From Dendrocalamus latiflorus (lineage: Eukaryota > Streptophyta > Magnoliopsida > Poales > Poaceae), in the NCBI GenBank assembly GCA_017311315.1, contig CM029612.1, forward strand, positions 20,591,125-20,655,124: a DNA stretch of 64,000 nt. The letters are read 5' to 3'. The translations under genes were made by a program, and so were the position numbers. This document shows positions 38,469-49,877 of the stretch, one piece after another; positions within the stretch are counted from its first letter, which is position 1, and each line of letters begins with the position of its first letter. Under the pieces are notes generated by a model, which did not search any database, was not told where the DNA came from, and was given only the letters and a program-made list of their open reading frames with translations.

Positions 38469-38878
38469 GATACAAAAACAGGCAACTGGCAAATGGCAAA
38501 ACCTATTGGCTCAAGGAACTAATTATATCCATTAGAAGACTATAGTGGAACAAAAACTATCCAGTTATTTTTGTAAACATTTATCTTAAATTTCTGGTAT
38601 TCGTCTATTCGGCTGATTCAATATAGTTTCTCATTTGTCACCAGGATCCAGTATTAATTATATTGTGGATTCTTATTTTTCAACACAAGATATTGTATAA
38701 CTACCCTGATCCTGTTGCAATGCATTTAATTTTGAAGTTTACTTTGATGCTACAATTTTTCCATATAGCTATAGAAAATAGTATATCAAACATGCTGTGC
38801 ATTGCATACATAAAAGAAACATGAATTCTTAACCAGCATAGTAGGAATGGATTGGTTTGTATTTTGTAAGGCGCCTTA
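38469..38878. other. unassigned spacer between two hAT-type elements
   Basis: 410 bp, AT-rich, nothing recognised. Confidence 0.4.
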
Positions 38879-38886
38879 CTCCTGAG

Positions 38887-39830
38887 TAGGGGTGTAAACG
38901 GATCGGATTCGGTCGGATATTGCTTAAACCGTATCCTAATCCATATTTTTTTTTCGGATTCGGAGTCGAATACGGTAAGACCGGATACGAATACGAATTC
39001 GGAATATTCGGAGTTTCGAATACGGTACCGTCGGGACGGATATATAACGAATTCGGCTCGGAAACAGATAGTATAGGCGGATAATACAGATGATTACAGT
39101 TCCAAAAGGTACAGTTTCACTAGTAAAAAGCTGCAGTCAACACTCAATACTAAATCAAAGGTGGATTCTTACCAACGATCCCAGTGAATGAAACATGAGG
39201 ATCCGAGAGATATATATCATATATTCATATGGCTGAACCTTTTTTAGCATATCTTCTTTTTTTCTTGATGGAAATAGCTGCTTTAGCACATAATCCAGGT
39301 AGCAGAGTGACAGGGATCGAATTCGGTCGGATATTACTCATTCCATATCATATCCCATATTTTATTGGATTTGTTGAAATATATTTGGATTTTTTAGATT
39401 TTATTTTTAAGCCAGGAGCAAAAAAAAATTTATTTTAACTATTTTCTAAAAGCTAAAAATAGTTTATGTTATTTCCCTAAGTTCTCCTAGATTTATAGTA
39501 TTTTTTGTGCATTTTCTGGAATTTTGTTGGTGTTATTTGCATTTATTGGATTTGTTGGAATTTATTTGGATTTGCTAATGGGCTGATGCGCTGAAAATGA
39601 TGATTTGGCTGATGGGCCGGATATCCGAAAACTATATCCGGGTATTATCCGATAAAAATCCGGATAGTATCCGTATCCGTCGGATAGTCCGCTCCCGAAT
39701 CCGAATCCGTATCCGAAAACAACTATCCGACTCCGAATCCGATAATTATCCGATATGACTATCCGAATTCGATCCGACTCGGATTCGGCGGTCGGTCGGT
39801 CGGGAAATATCCGATCCGTTTTCACCCCTA
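38887..39830. mobile_element. hAT-type non-autonomous element, perfect TSD
   Basis: A 944-bp element with ends TAGGGGTGTAAACGGATCGG and CCGATCCGTTTTCACCCCTA and the perfect 8-bp duplication CTCCTGAG (38879-38886, 39831-39838). The terminal thirds consist of CGGATTCGG and CCGAATCCG-type repeats that form long imperfect inverted arms. The terminal sequence resembles that of the element at 36267. Confidence 0.93.
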
Positions 39831-39838
39831 CTCCTGAG

Positions 39839-40229
39839 CCACCCCAACAAATTTTCTGATTTCCCCAAACTGAGATTTTTCCTTTTTTTCAGGTAAAACT
39901 AAGAAGCTAGAAAAGTTCTTATGTAAATGTCCACATAGTTATGGTTCCTAGTTTACTGTGTGGTGTACATCACTGCCTGAAACGGTTGAAAAGTGAACAT
40001 ACTGATACTCAGTGGAGCCGTGGAGGTAATCTGAGCTGCCGCTATGGCAATTCCGAGTCTCTGACCAATGAATGTATACTTCAGAAGCCTATTTGAGATA
40101 ATTCAGTTTAGAAAGCTGTTCGGTTCAGAGTCTGTGGTATTCTGTTTATTGACAATTGTTTGCCACAGCACAGCACTGTCAAATTCTTCTGATGATACCA
40201 CCCTAATCTCACTCAAAGTTGGTTCTGAA
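39839..40229. other. unassigned spacer
   Basis: About 390 bp between the hAT-type element and the decayed SIRE-like gag; it reads like an untranslated or intronic plant sequence, but nothing is recognised. Confidence 0.3.
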
Positions 40230-42356
40230 CGATCAAATATGTGGCCGTTTTACTATTTGGATTTCGTGTAAGAAAATACTTTGCTATTTGAACTTTCTCC
40301 TTCTTGTTTTTTCGAAAGCAAAATTGAATCAGATGACCATCTCTACCACAGTGAGTACACTTGAACTTGACTTGCTGAGAAGTCGTATCTATTGATTTTA
40401 CAACACTCTCTTTGGTAAAGAAATTCTTTGCAATACCAGTAGATTTGAATGTAATCTGTTTTGATTCAGATTCTACTACAGGTTTTTGAGGTTCCAAAAG
40501 TTTAACAACCTTAAAAAAATTATTCTTGGCATACTCAACAAAATTAAATCCTATACTATGTTTATTCCACTTGTTTTTTTATTGGTCAAGTATCATATTC
40601 AAATTCTTTTTTACCAAAAGAAAATCTCTCTAAGGTATCTTTAAGATACTCATTCTCTTTAGCAATGTGAAACACGTTGTACATTTAACATATTCATCAC
40701 TAATACTCTTATAAGCACTAGACTAAGCTAATTTTTCCTTTTCTGCAAACTCCTTAAGTTGTCTAGTCAAAGTTTCTATTTTTGTGTTAAGCTTGGGACA
40801 GCTCGAGCAAGAGAGTCTCATAATAAAGCATCTGTTGAATAGACTCCTGAGAAGAGTTAAGCCTAGCTTGAAGCAAATCACATTTAGAGCATGCTTTAGA
40901 TAGTTAGACTTAAGTGTTTCAATTTTATCATGTGCCTATTTTATCTTTTCATCACAAGAGCCGTGTGCCAGTTTTAACTCATCAAATTTAGCAGTTACAT
41001 CACTAAATTGACACAAGGTTGATGTATTAATTTTTCTTGCAGACTCCAACTCAGAATGTAAAACTTGACAGGACTCACAAGATTCGTCATTAGGAATTGA
41101 AGCTCTAAGTCTATCGATTTCAGAATTTAAATTCTCAACAACAAAATCATGAGTTTTGATTCTCTTTTTATATTTCTTAAGCTCCTCTCTCAATCTAAGC
41201 ACAGCACGAGATAAATAAGTGTAAGAAGGTTTTATCTCATCAGGATCACTGTAGATATCATCATCATCAAGATCCTCACTCTTTGCCATAAAGCACATTC
41301 TTGTGAAATCTACCTCCTTGACCTTCTTGCCACTGTCCTCATCACTTGCAGTTTCATTGTCGCTCAACTCGATTTCCTAAAGTGCTGAAATTATTTTGTT
41401 GATTGCCCTACGATAATTGTGTTTCTTGTTTGGGTCAATCTTGACTTGAGATCGACGAGTTGATGCTTTGTCATCCTTGACCTCCTTCCTCAGTTTAGGG
41501 CAATTTATCTTGATATGATTTTGCTCACCACATTCATAGCATCTGATTGGACCAACTCTCTATCTTGATATGATATTATTAATTGCCTTGGTCACCCGCT
41601 TGGAGAGAAGTACAAGCTGCTCTTCAAGGATCTCCTCTAGTTGTTTATCTGAAATAGAACATAATGCATGCAAGGAACCAATAGAAAAACTAGAGGAGTT
41701 GTCAGCTTGGTTAGTCACTAAATCCAGAGAATTTGACTTGTTAATCCTGGCCAAAACATCAATCTCATGTGTTTTTCTCTTGGAATACATGTCGTTGAAG
41801 GTGAGAGCCTCCATATTAATAGAATGATTGATGGTAGTGACTAAAACATTCCAAACAGACATATCTAGAGAATTCAAAATTTGTCAAGCATTGTCGCAAT
41901 TAGAATAGACTACACCAACAGACTACAAGTCACTAACGATCTTATTGAAGCGATCAAACAAAGTATCTACCGATTCTCCAAATTTCATCTCGAATTTAGA
42001 ATACTCCTTAAATTGATTTTGACGCACACCCTTAATAGACTTTGAGCCTTCATGATAGTCGGCTAGAGTAGACCAGATTTTATTTGCAGATTTAAGATGT
42101 GCTATTCTAACAAACTCGTTACGACTTAAATCTTACAACAAAATATTTCTAGCCTTAGCGTTTGCCTCTATGTCAGCAATGTTTTCGATGGTAATGACAG
42201 AATGTACTTCAAGCATAGATTCAACTTTTTGTCAAAACAGATTACCATGAGCTTGTAGAAAGACTTCCAGGCGAGTTTTCTAGTAGAGGTAATCTATACC
42301 ATCAAAGAATGGTGGCTTACCAGAGAACCATTACCGATTTGATTCCATTGCAACTT
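40230..42356 (-). pseudogene. SIRE-like copia gag, second copy
   Basis: Minus-strand pieces occur in gag order from the PBS. First is a start region near 42050-42300, then 41560-41877 (NMEALTFNDMYSKRKTHEID; SISDKQLEEILEEQLVLLSK). Next is an acidic and coiled-coil piece at 40936-41367 (LRLREELKKYKKRIKTHDF; ESCESCQVLHSELESARK). Last is an intact CX2CX4HX4C knuckle (CTHCGRDGHLIQFC) near 40330-40370. It parallels 17804-19889 closely (for example CLALHSEL against CQVLHSEL), so both belong to one lineage. Coding is interrupted and stops at about 40230; pol is absent. Confidence 0.8.
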
Positions 42357-42368
42357 GCTCTGATACCA
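42357..42368 (-). other. primer binding site, tRNA-iMet type
   Basis: The minus strand reads TGGTATCAGAGC, two bases from the LTR start at 42371. Confidence 0.85.
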
Positions 42369-42765
42369 CTTGTAGGACCGTATGGTGCTATTAGAGGGGG
42401 TGTGAATGATCGCCTCCACTTCTTCACTTCGCTCTTTCGATTGAGGTCAATAACAACCACTCGAACAACACTCGTCGCACTGCTTCACTTGCAGTCATCA
42501 ACAAAGAGAACTCGATTGCTTCGCTACGTGGTCGAACTCGCTCGCAGAACTCACTCACTCGGAAAAATTCAACTACTCAAATAGATCGACCACTCGATTG
42601 AGAACAAGCCAAAGATAGCACAGTGGTCGTAGCTCATCGGCGAGAACTCAAAAGGCAATGCTAAGAAAAACACATCGCTGATGAATTTTTCTTGGAATAG
42701 ATCTGATCTATTATTTCTATAACAAGTTTTTCACTACAAAGTGCCCTCACGGCACCCCTAATAAC

Positions 42766-45571
42766 TGTAAGATCGAGGAGGCCGACTAGAGGGGGTGAAT
42801 AGGCGGTCTAAAAATTTTCTTCAAGTTAATATTAACAATTAAAGACATTTTCTATTTGCCTAAACCAAGTATACAATGCGGAAGCTAGATTCAAGTTGGT
42901 TTAGCTCAAATAACGCCTAGAACAAATAAATTCGCCTAAGTGCACCAACACTTCTATCCTAGGTCAAGGTTTGTAATCCTAGGTTGACATGCAATCAATT
43001 TAATTCTATGAATGTAAATTGCTTGAATGTAAAAAGAGCACAAGAAAGCAAACCACAAATGACACGTTCTCTTTTTACCGTGGTGTTCGGAGACTTGTCG
43101 GTCTCCCCTAATCCACGTTGAGGTTAGCCCAAATGAATTGGACCGGCTCCACGAATTAAGCCTTCCACCTCAAATCCACTAGTGGTAACTCTTCCCCGCT
43201 CCGGATAGGTGAGATCCAACCTTCACACACGCCGGGCCTTCTCACAAGCTTCTTTGAGAAGATCACCGGGCACGACGCCTCCAACGCCGTCTAGGAGTCG
43301 GCAAACTCCAAGAGTAATAAGTCAAGTCCCTCACTTGACTCTCACCACGTGCAATGAATGCACAAGCTCAATCCGGACACAAAGTCCTTCTCTAGATGCA
43401 ACACATGCACTCTAGATCACCTCTCCTCTATCACAAAGTGCAACACATGCACAATTGAGTGGAGAGCCTCACACTAGCTCAAAAGAGTGAAATGGAGTCC
43501 CAAAAACCTTACCCCAACCGGCCACAATGAAGTATTTATAGCCCACACCTCAAAACTAGCCGTTGGAGTCAAAAACAGGATTCTGCGGTACTACCGCCGT
43601 TATAGGACTGGTACTACCGCTCCCCACCATAACGGCTAGAAAAATAGTCGTTAGTCAGCCATTTGCGGTACTATCGCAGTTATAAAATGCGGTACTACCG
43701 TTCTGCGGTAGTACCGGGAAGTCGGCGCGGTACTTCCGCTTCAGCACAGACATCACTCAGAAAAATGGTCATAACTTTTGACTCCGATGTCGGAATTGAG
43801 TGATCTTAGACTCTATGGAAAACTTATTCAGAGGGCTACACAACTCATCTATTTGCATAATCTCAAACACATTAGATCAATGCAGAAATCAAAAGAGATC
43901 CAAAAGAGTCACTCCCATGGTCTAATGTCCAGAGGAAATAGCAATAAACAATCTTAGACCATGCCAAGGGATTATACATGATCTACAACTTTTGCAAAAC
44001 ACATTTGCAAACTTAGATGATGTCACAAGGAATAGGTACATAGACTTCAACCTTTTGCAAAACACATTTGCAAAGTATAGTCACATGTTACAAGAATTTG
44101 CCACATGAGCTTCAACCATTTGCAAAACACATTCGCAAATGCAAGCCTCATGCCAAGATGAGCTAGAGCAAGTGAGGTTGAGCCATCAACATATGATGAG
44201 ACTCAAACTACTAGACATGACCCCTCTTAATAGTACGGCAACCTATACTAGCAATCCGGTCTTTCAACCAAACACCAAGACCGGTAAAAGACTAGGAACA
44301 CATCCTTAGCCCTACCTAGTCATACCTTTGCCTTGGGTCATCATCTCGATATGCATCAACTCATGATGATCCTTCTCATCAACTCCATCAACACATGATG
44401 GTCTTTCTTGACTTGATCAACACATGATCATCATGCATCAACTCACGACACATCTTCTTCTTTGATAGCCTTTAACTCATGAAACTATCTTCTTCTTGAT
44501 CTTGACTTGATGATCTTCAACACATGAAGTTATCTCAAGTCATCCTCATTTGTGGAACCTAACCTATTCATCCAACTCATGAAAAACGTTAGTCCACATA
44601 ACAATTGTCATCAATTACCAAAACTCACCATTAACTCATAATGGAGAGACTAGATTCTCAATCTTTCTCTTTTGGTAATTGATGACAATCTCAACCAATA
44701 ATGAGATAATAAATTGAATATAAAATCATTTGAATTTAAAAGTGCGGTACTACCGCCGTTATAAACTCCGGTACTACCGCTCGCCGGTAGCTTCGCAAAG
44801 TCGGCGCGGTAGTTTCGCTTGAGCCGGAACCAAACTTGGCGCTCTCTGGACAAAAGGCTCCGCTCTACCTCCGGAGCTTCTGGGCTCCAGAAGTACCGCT
44901 CCGGACAGTGGAACTACCGCACCCAGCGGTAGTTCTGGCGTTAAAATTGCCGGTACTTCCGATCTCGCGAAATCTCAAATGCATCCGGACGGTGCTCTCT
45001 GGAAAAAAGGCTCCGCTCGCAATCTGGAGCTTCCGGTCGCCGGTAGTACCGTTCTTGGCCACGGAACTTCCGCTCTGCGGTAGTTCCGACGTTAAAAACT
45101 GCGGTACTACCGCTCTTCCAGACAGAGCACAGATTTGCTTTTAAAACAGATTTTTAATTGATGCATGCTCTTAGTTTGATCCCAATGTATGTATAAAAAG
45201 AAACATGGATCAATACTAATGAAACTCCAAACATAGAGAGAGAGCTCCCCCTAAATATGTGCATACAAGTCTATATGAAGAAAAACATATGCACATATTC
45301 ATTTGAACTGTTTGAGGAGTTCAATCTATATTTTGGATCTAAGGAATGCATTAGCATATGAGAAAGTGATTTTGAATGCATACCTTTTTGATTTCACCTT
45401 TCCATCCAAATGAGACTATACTATAATATACTTGAGCAAACATATTAGTCTCATATATACATTTGTCATTATCACCAAAACATTATAAAGATATTTGTCA
45501 TTAACATCAAAATCTCATAATGGCATTTGTCATTAACACCAAAACCAACTTAAACGGAGCTTGATCTTTCA
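42766..45571 (-). mobile_element. solo LTR, SIRE-like, nested in another SIRE-like LTR
   Basis: A 2806-bp LTR from TGTAAGATC to GATCTTTCA with inverted termini and a perfect TSD ATAAC (42761-42765, 45572-45576). The left end carries GAGGGGGTGAATAGGCGG, the mark of this LTR group. Two blocks (43570-43740, 44740-45120) are dense in GCGGTACTACCGC-type palindromes. The short ORFs at 43209, 44650 and 44836 are not genes. Confidence 0.9.
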
Positions 45572-46679
45572 ATAACTTCCTCGATGAAAGCCCTAAAGAT
45601 CAGTTACGTTAGCCTAGGCCTCTCCCTACTTTTATAGGCTAATGTCCCAAATCGTGTTCGATTCAAACATGAACACAGCACCTAATCTTTTTCTCAAATC
45701 AAGGGACCTAAAACCCTTTCATAACAGGGGTTTTATTCAAACTCTACCTCTTCCAGCCCATGGACTCTATCCGTAACAATCCAAACTCAACATGTGACGA
45801 AGTCTCCAGGATATCCCCTCCTGTAGCTCTGTCTCACTTCCCATCCTCAATCTCCACGTGCTCGAGCGTTAGCCCAACCACCTTGCGTGACATCTTGAAC
45901 TGTCTGGACCTCAAATCTCCCTATCCTAGTCCAGTCATCCATGTCATCGACCATGATCGTCTCCATGCTCTCCTACACACGAAAGACTAAAGAAATGTTT
46001 TTCACGGCACAAGCTCTTCCCTGCTCGACCGTCATCAACACAACAACTCATAACACCCATGTCCATCCAGAACAAGAACATGACCATCCACGATTATCGA
46101 CCTGATCGTACACGACCAATCATCTTAACACAAACCAGAAAACAGTCTCAGACTACGGAATACGACTGCCAAAACAATCGCTTTTAGGAACTCTTTCTTC
46201 CAACCACTCAGCACAACCACCAAGCACAACAAGCACTCATAACCGACACCCGATCGCAAACCTTACGACTATTGCTCACTGACCATCGAGTACCTAGTCG
46301 CTTCGACTACCGAGTACCGACATCGTTCCATCAAGCACTAGCCAAACACCCTGCTGGCCTAACACGAGTACTCAAAGTACTCGAAGATCATAAAGAGTGA
46401 AAGCACTTGTTTCGACAGCAAAGTCTATGAGTACCGATCGTGATCGTAGAGCCTTCGACTACTAAAGATGACGACAGTAGACTACCTGGTCTACGACGAT
46501 TGACAAGACTGCAAAATATACGACTATAAGAACAGTTAGCAAGACATGCGACAATTGACTACAAAGTCACCGACTATCAACTAGAAAATCCTATGACTAT
46601 CGAGTACGACCAATAAAGCCCACGACTAACAAAAACACTGAAGTTACTACTATGTAAAAGTATTGTAGCTATGATTACC

Positions 46680-46990
46680 TTGTGGTCATAGTCGTGTTCG
46701 AAGTCGTGCATGATCGAAGTCAAATTGCCGTGGTCGAAGTCGTGTTGCTATGGTCGATGTCGTGTTGTCGTTGTCGAAGACGCATTACTATGGTTGTAGT
46801 CGTGTTGCCGTGGTTGAATCCATGCATGGTCGTAAACAACAACTGTGGTCAAAAAGCCATGATAGCCGTGGTCGTAAAACCATGCGTGATCATAAACGAC
46901 TCCGTGGTCGTAAATGACTCGTGGACAAAGTTTGTCGTGGTTATAAACTGGCGTGGTTGAAGCTGGCCATGGTCAAAAAGCGTTGAAGCC
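46680..46990. repeat. short repeats built on GTGGTCGAAGTCGTGTTG
   Basis: About ten degenerate units of GTGGTCG(T/A)AGTCGTG-type text lie in the outer part of the LTR. They resemble the reverse complement of the units at 35450-35700. Confidence 0.5.
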
Positions 46991-47195
46991 GGCCATGGTT
47001 GAAAAGCGTTGAAGCCCGTTGAAGCCGGCCGAAACACTTGAAGAAGCAAAAACCACTCGGAAAAAACTAAAACCACTCGAACCCAAAATCTTTAACTTCG
47101 ATCACCCGATACTTTCATAAACACAAATTCCAAAGCAATCCAAATATCAATTATTCATCATCATTTTTAATCACGACCGTCCACATGGTCTAACA

Positions 47196-48560
47196 CTTAT
47201 GGACCAACACATATATTGATTAATGATCACGTTTCACCGACCATAGATGTGAAGATATCAAATCAATAATATGGACACATATTAGAGAATATAATGCTAG
47301 ATTGACCCACCTTGAGATATTATTGAGATTATTATATTTTATGTATTATCAGTCGGTCTCAAATAATGATGATATATAATCTTTGTACTTGAGATCAACA
47401 TAATTTTCTTCATGTGTAACAGTGCACTTAGGGGTTGCCAAACACTACACCATAACTGGGTAATTATAAAGGTAGCTTTCAGGTATACTATGAAACATAC
47501 AGAAGAAAGTTATTGGTTGGATATGGGATTTACCCCTCCTTCATAACAGGAAAGATATTTCTAGGCCCCTCGATATGGTCGAATAAAGAAAGTGCATTGC
47601 TATGCCATGAGTGGTCAAAGAGTCGACCATATAAAATTATCTATTACTAGATCGGGAAAAGATTGAACAGTTCATGGATAACACGTTTCTCAGTTGGAGT
47701 TCGATCGGACATCGTGGGGCAAATGGAGAATACATAAATAGATTGATAGGTCCGACCGAACATGATAAAGTTGTATAGAGATACTAATTGGTCGTGAGCT
47801 GGATGGACATATCACAGATTGGTCTATGATCTTGTTGTATGGGGATACGAACTGGTCATAACCATATATGATCTGGTCGTAAAGAGTTATGAGATGATCG
47901 TGAATGACTAGGATCTTATTATAGATTATATTGTATAAAGTTTATCCAGATTAATCTTTGTGTATGTTTGGAGATTGATATGTCATACTAGGAACCGCTT
48001 TCGACCAATGATCGAAATAGTGTTTCTGAGTTACAGCCAAGTATACATGAACCTATTGGGTCACACACTTAATGGGTTAGAATAGTAATGATCCACATAA
48101 TAGACTTCGAGTGAGATATGATCTCGACTTGTGTTGGATATGGATCTAGTCGTAGTCTCTATATAAAGTGGTGCATGGGCTGAGGGTCTCGTGCGATTAA
48201 CACACCCACCGAAATGCTAACTATCACCTTTCACAAGCCCTACCGTAAGCAGTATTCCATCTCCAGACGTATAAACTTCAATAAAGACGTTGTTGTGACT
48301 GTGGCACTGATCGGGACGATCACGGGAAGGAGATGGTTGGTTCGCGGGGATCGGCTACCGCTCAAGGACGATCGCCTTCCAAGGACACTGATCGGGACGT
48401 TGAACGATCGACAACTTCCACTACATAGATGAATGCCACGTTGAACTGTGCATCTAGTGATAATGATTTATGATCTTTTACTTGTATAGTTTTTTAGTTT
48501 ACGTGGTAGAAAATTTTAATTTACACTAGTATAGCCTACCTGTATCCCAAGACACAAACA
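47196..48560. other. unassigned region with a promoter-like segment
   Basis: 1.36 kb without a recognised gene. TATATAAAG near 48160, followed by the short frame 48214-48432, resembles the promoter and leader of an LTR or a decayed gene, but no partner sequence is visible. Confidence 0.3.
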
Positions 48561-49262
48561 TCAGTAAATTATAGAAATTGAATCATCAATAAGGGAAAGA
48601 AAACAATTGTTGCTTAAAAGGAGTACATACCTAAAAAAAATCATTTTGGCAATACACGTGGAGTGTTCCTCGCTAATAGGCGGAATGGTGCCGTCAAACC
48701 GCGAACCCGATCCCATGTGGGGGACGATCCCTGCTGCCTCCCCTTCCCGGACAAATGCTCTCTCCTCCCACTGCCCTGTCATCGATGAGAACACATTCAG
48801 TATATATGGCGAAGGTGGCCATTCCGATTCCGCAATCACGGGGTCTAACTTGGCCTTGCGCTCGTAAGAGGCGAAGGGGAGCAGGAACACCTAGTGCGGC
48901 GACACGGTGGGGTCAAACACAAGGTTCGCAGCATCGTCCATACACAACCGTGTCGCGGGGTTGACCACGCACTCGTGAATGCTTTCGTAGAGCAGGAGAC
49001 CGTTGCAGTGGTCAATGGCGCCCCGACGGTGCCCGTCGATGGGGGGGCAAGAAGTCGATCTTGCCGCGGATCGCGGGCCCGTCGAGGGGCGGGAGAAGAA
49101 CTCTGGGCGTCGAAGCTTGCAGTACTCGATGAAGATGCCGCGCAGCATCCGGCGGGCGTCGACGAGGGCAAAAGCACCGGGACGCGGCCAGGCTGCGCGG
49201 CGCAAGGAGCCCCGGATGACGTCGTCGGGTAGCACAGCCAGCTCCAGGACCACCTCCTTCAT
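48561..49262 (-). pseudogene. F-box-like protein gene, broken
   Basis: A minus-strand frame starts at 49262 with an F-box-like LPDDVIRGSLRRAA. It continues with a region typical of grass F-box proteins (DHCNGLLLYESIHECVVNPAT, NLVFDPTVSPH). It then meets an in-frame TAG at 48891-48893, after which the same frame goes on (VFLLPFASYERKAKLDPVIA, SPYILNVFSSMTGQWEERAF, REGEAAG). After about 48750 the text no longer resembles the family. The reading frame is about 232 codons with one stop, short for the family. Classification as F-box rests on recognised phrases, not on a search; a nonfunctional or truncated copy is most likely. Confidence 0.6.
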
Positions 49263-49591
49263 TTCTTCCTTGTTATTCGCTGATTCGCAATCGTAGTAGC
49301 CTGGGCAGATCGATTAGTCATACTGGATGAGTGGATGGAGTACTTCTACTCAAGAATTAATCGAAGACTGGATTTCTACGGGGCCACAATGGAGTGTTGC
49401 GAGGTTAATTTGGTGGCACCAAGTTTGGCCATGTGCTAACAACCGGCATAGGGTGGGCGTGCCGGCCGGCGCTCAGCGCGCAGCGTGAGGAGACGCATGG
49501 AGGCGACGCGGTCCTCAGCATGGGGTGGACGGAGCGGCGCGCGTATGCCCAGCCACTACTACACAAAAGACCATCATAAACGATTTAAAAA

Positions 49592-49725
49592 TATATCACA
49601 GACAGTTTCGTGAGCCTCTGAATTTATAGGTCAGTAATAATACGATATCATCACAGACGGCTTTCGAACCGTCTGTGATAGTTGACTATCACATACAGTT
49701 TTTATTAGAAACCGTCTGTGATAAT
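49592..49725. repeat. left subterminal repeats of CACTA element
   Basis: At least three copies of the ATCACAGACGG...CCGTCTGTGATA motif, partly palindromic; expected transposase-binding repeats. Confidence 0.75.
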
Positions 49726-49877
49726 CTATACTGAACATATCTATGAGGACACCGCTATTCTATTTAGTGCTCTATATATCCTGAGTCTGCGTATAGAATG
49801 TGTACCCATTTATGTCATATCCTTGATATGTCACAATATAAATATTGGTTCTTTTACCAATCATGTCAACATATCAC

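Larger units (their letters stand above)
42371..47195 (-). repeat. SIRE-like copia 5' LTR, interrupted
   Basis: It starts TGTAGGACCG beside the PBS and ends ATGGTCTAACA. Removing the nested solo LTR and one copy of its TSD leaves about 2.0 kb, the same size as the related solo LTR at 8493-10500, which supports both ends. 46680-46990 holds short repeats. Confidence 0.75.

Noticed and set aside
42357..42368. Possible tRNA gene similarity at this and the other GGCTCTGATACCA sites
   Set aside because: Only the 12-13 bases complementary to a tRNA 3' end are present; these are primer binding sites, not tRNA genes.
47440..47470. CACTACACCATAA, resembling a CACTA terminus
   Set aside because: No inverted partner end or subterminal repeats found to the right.
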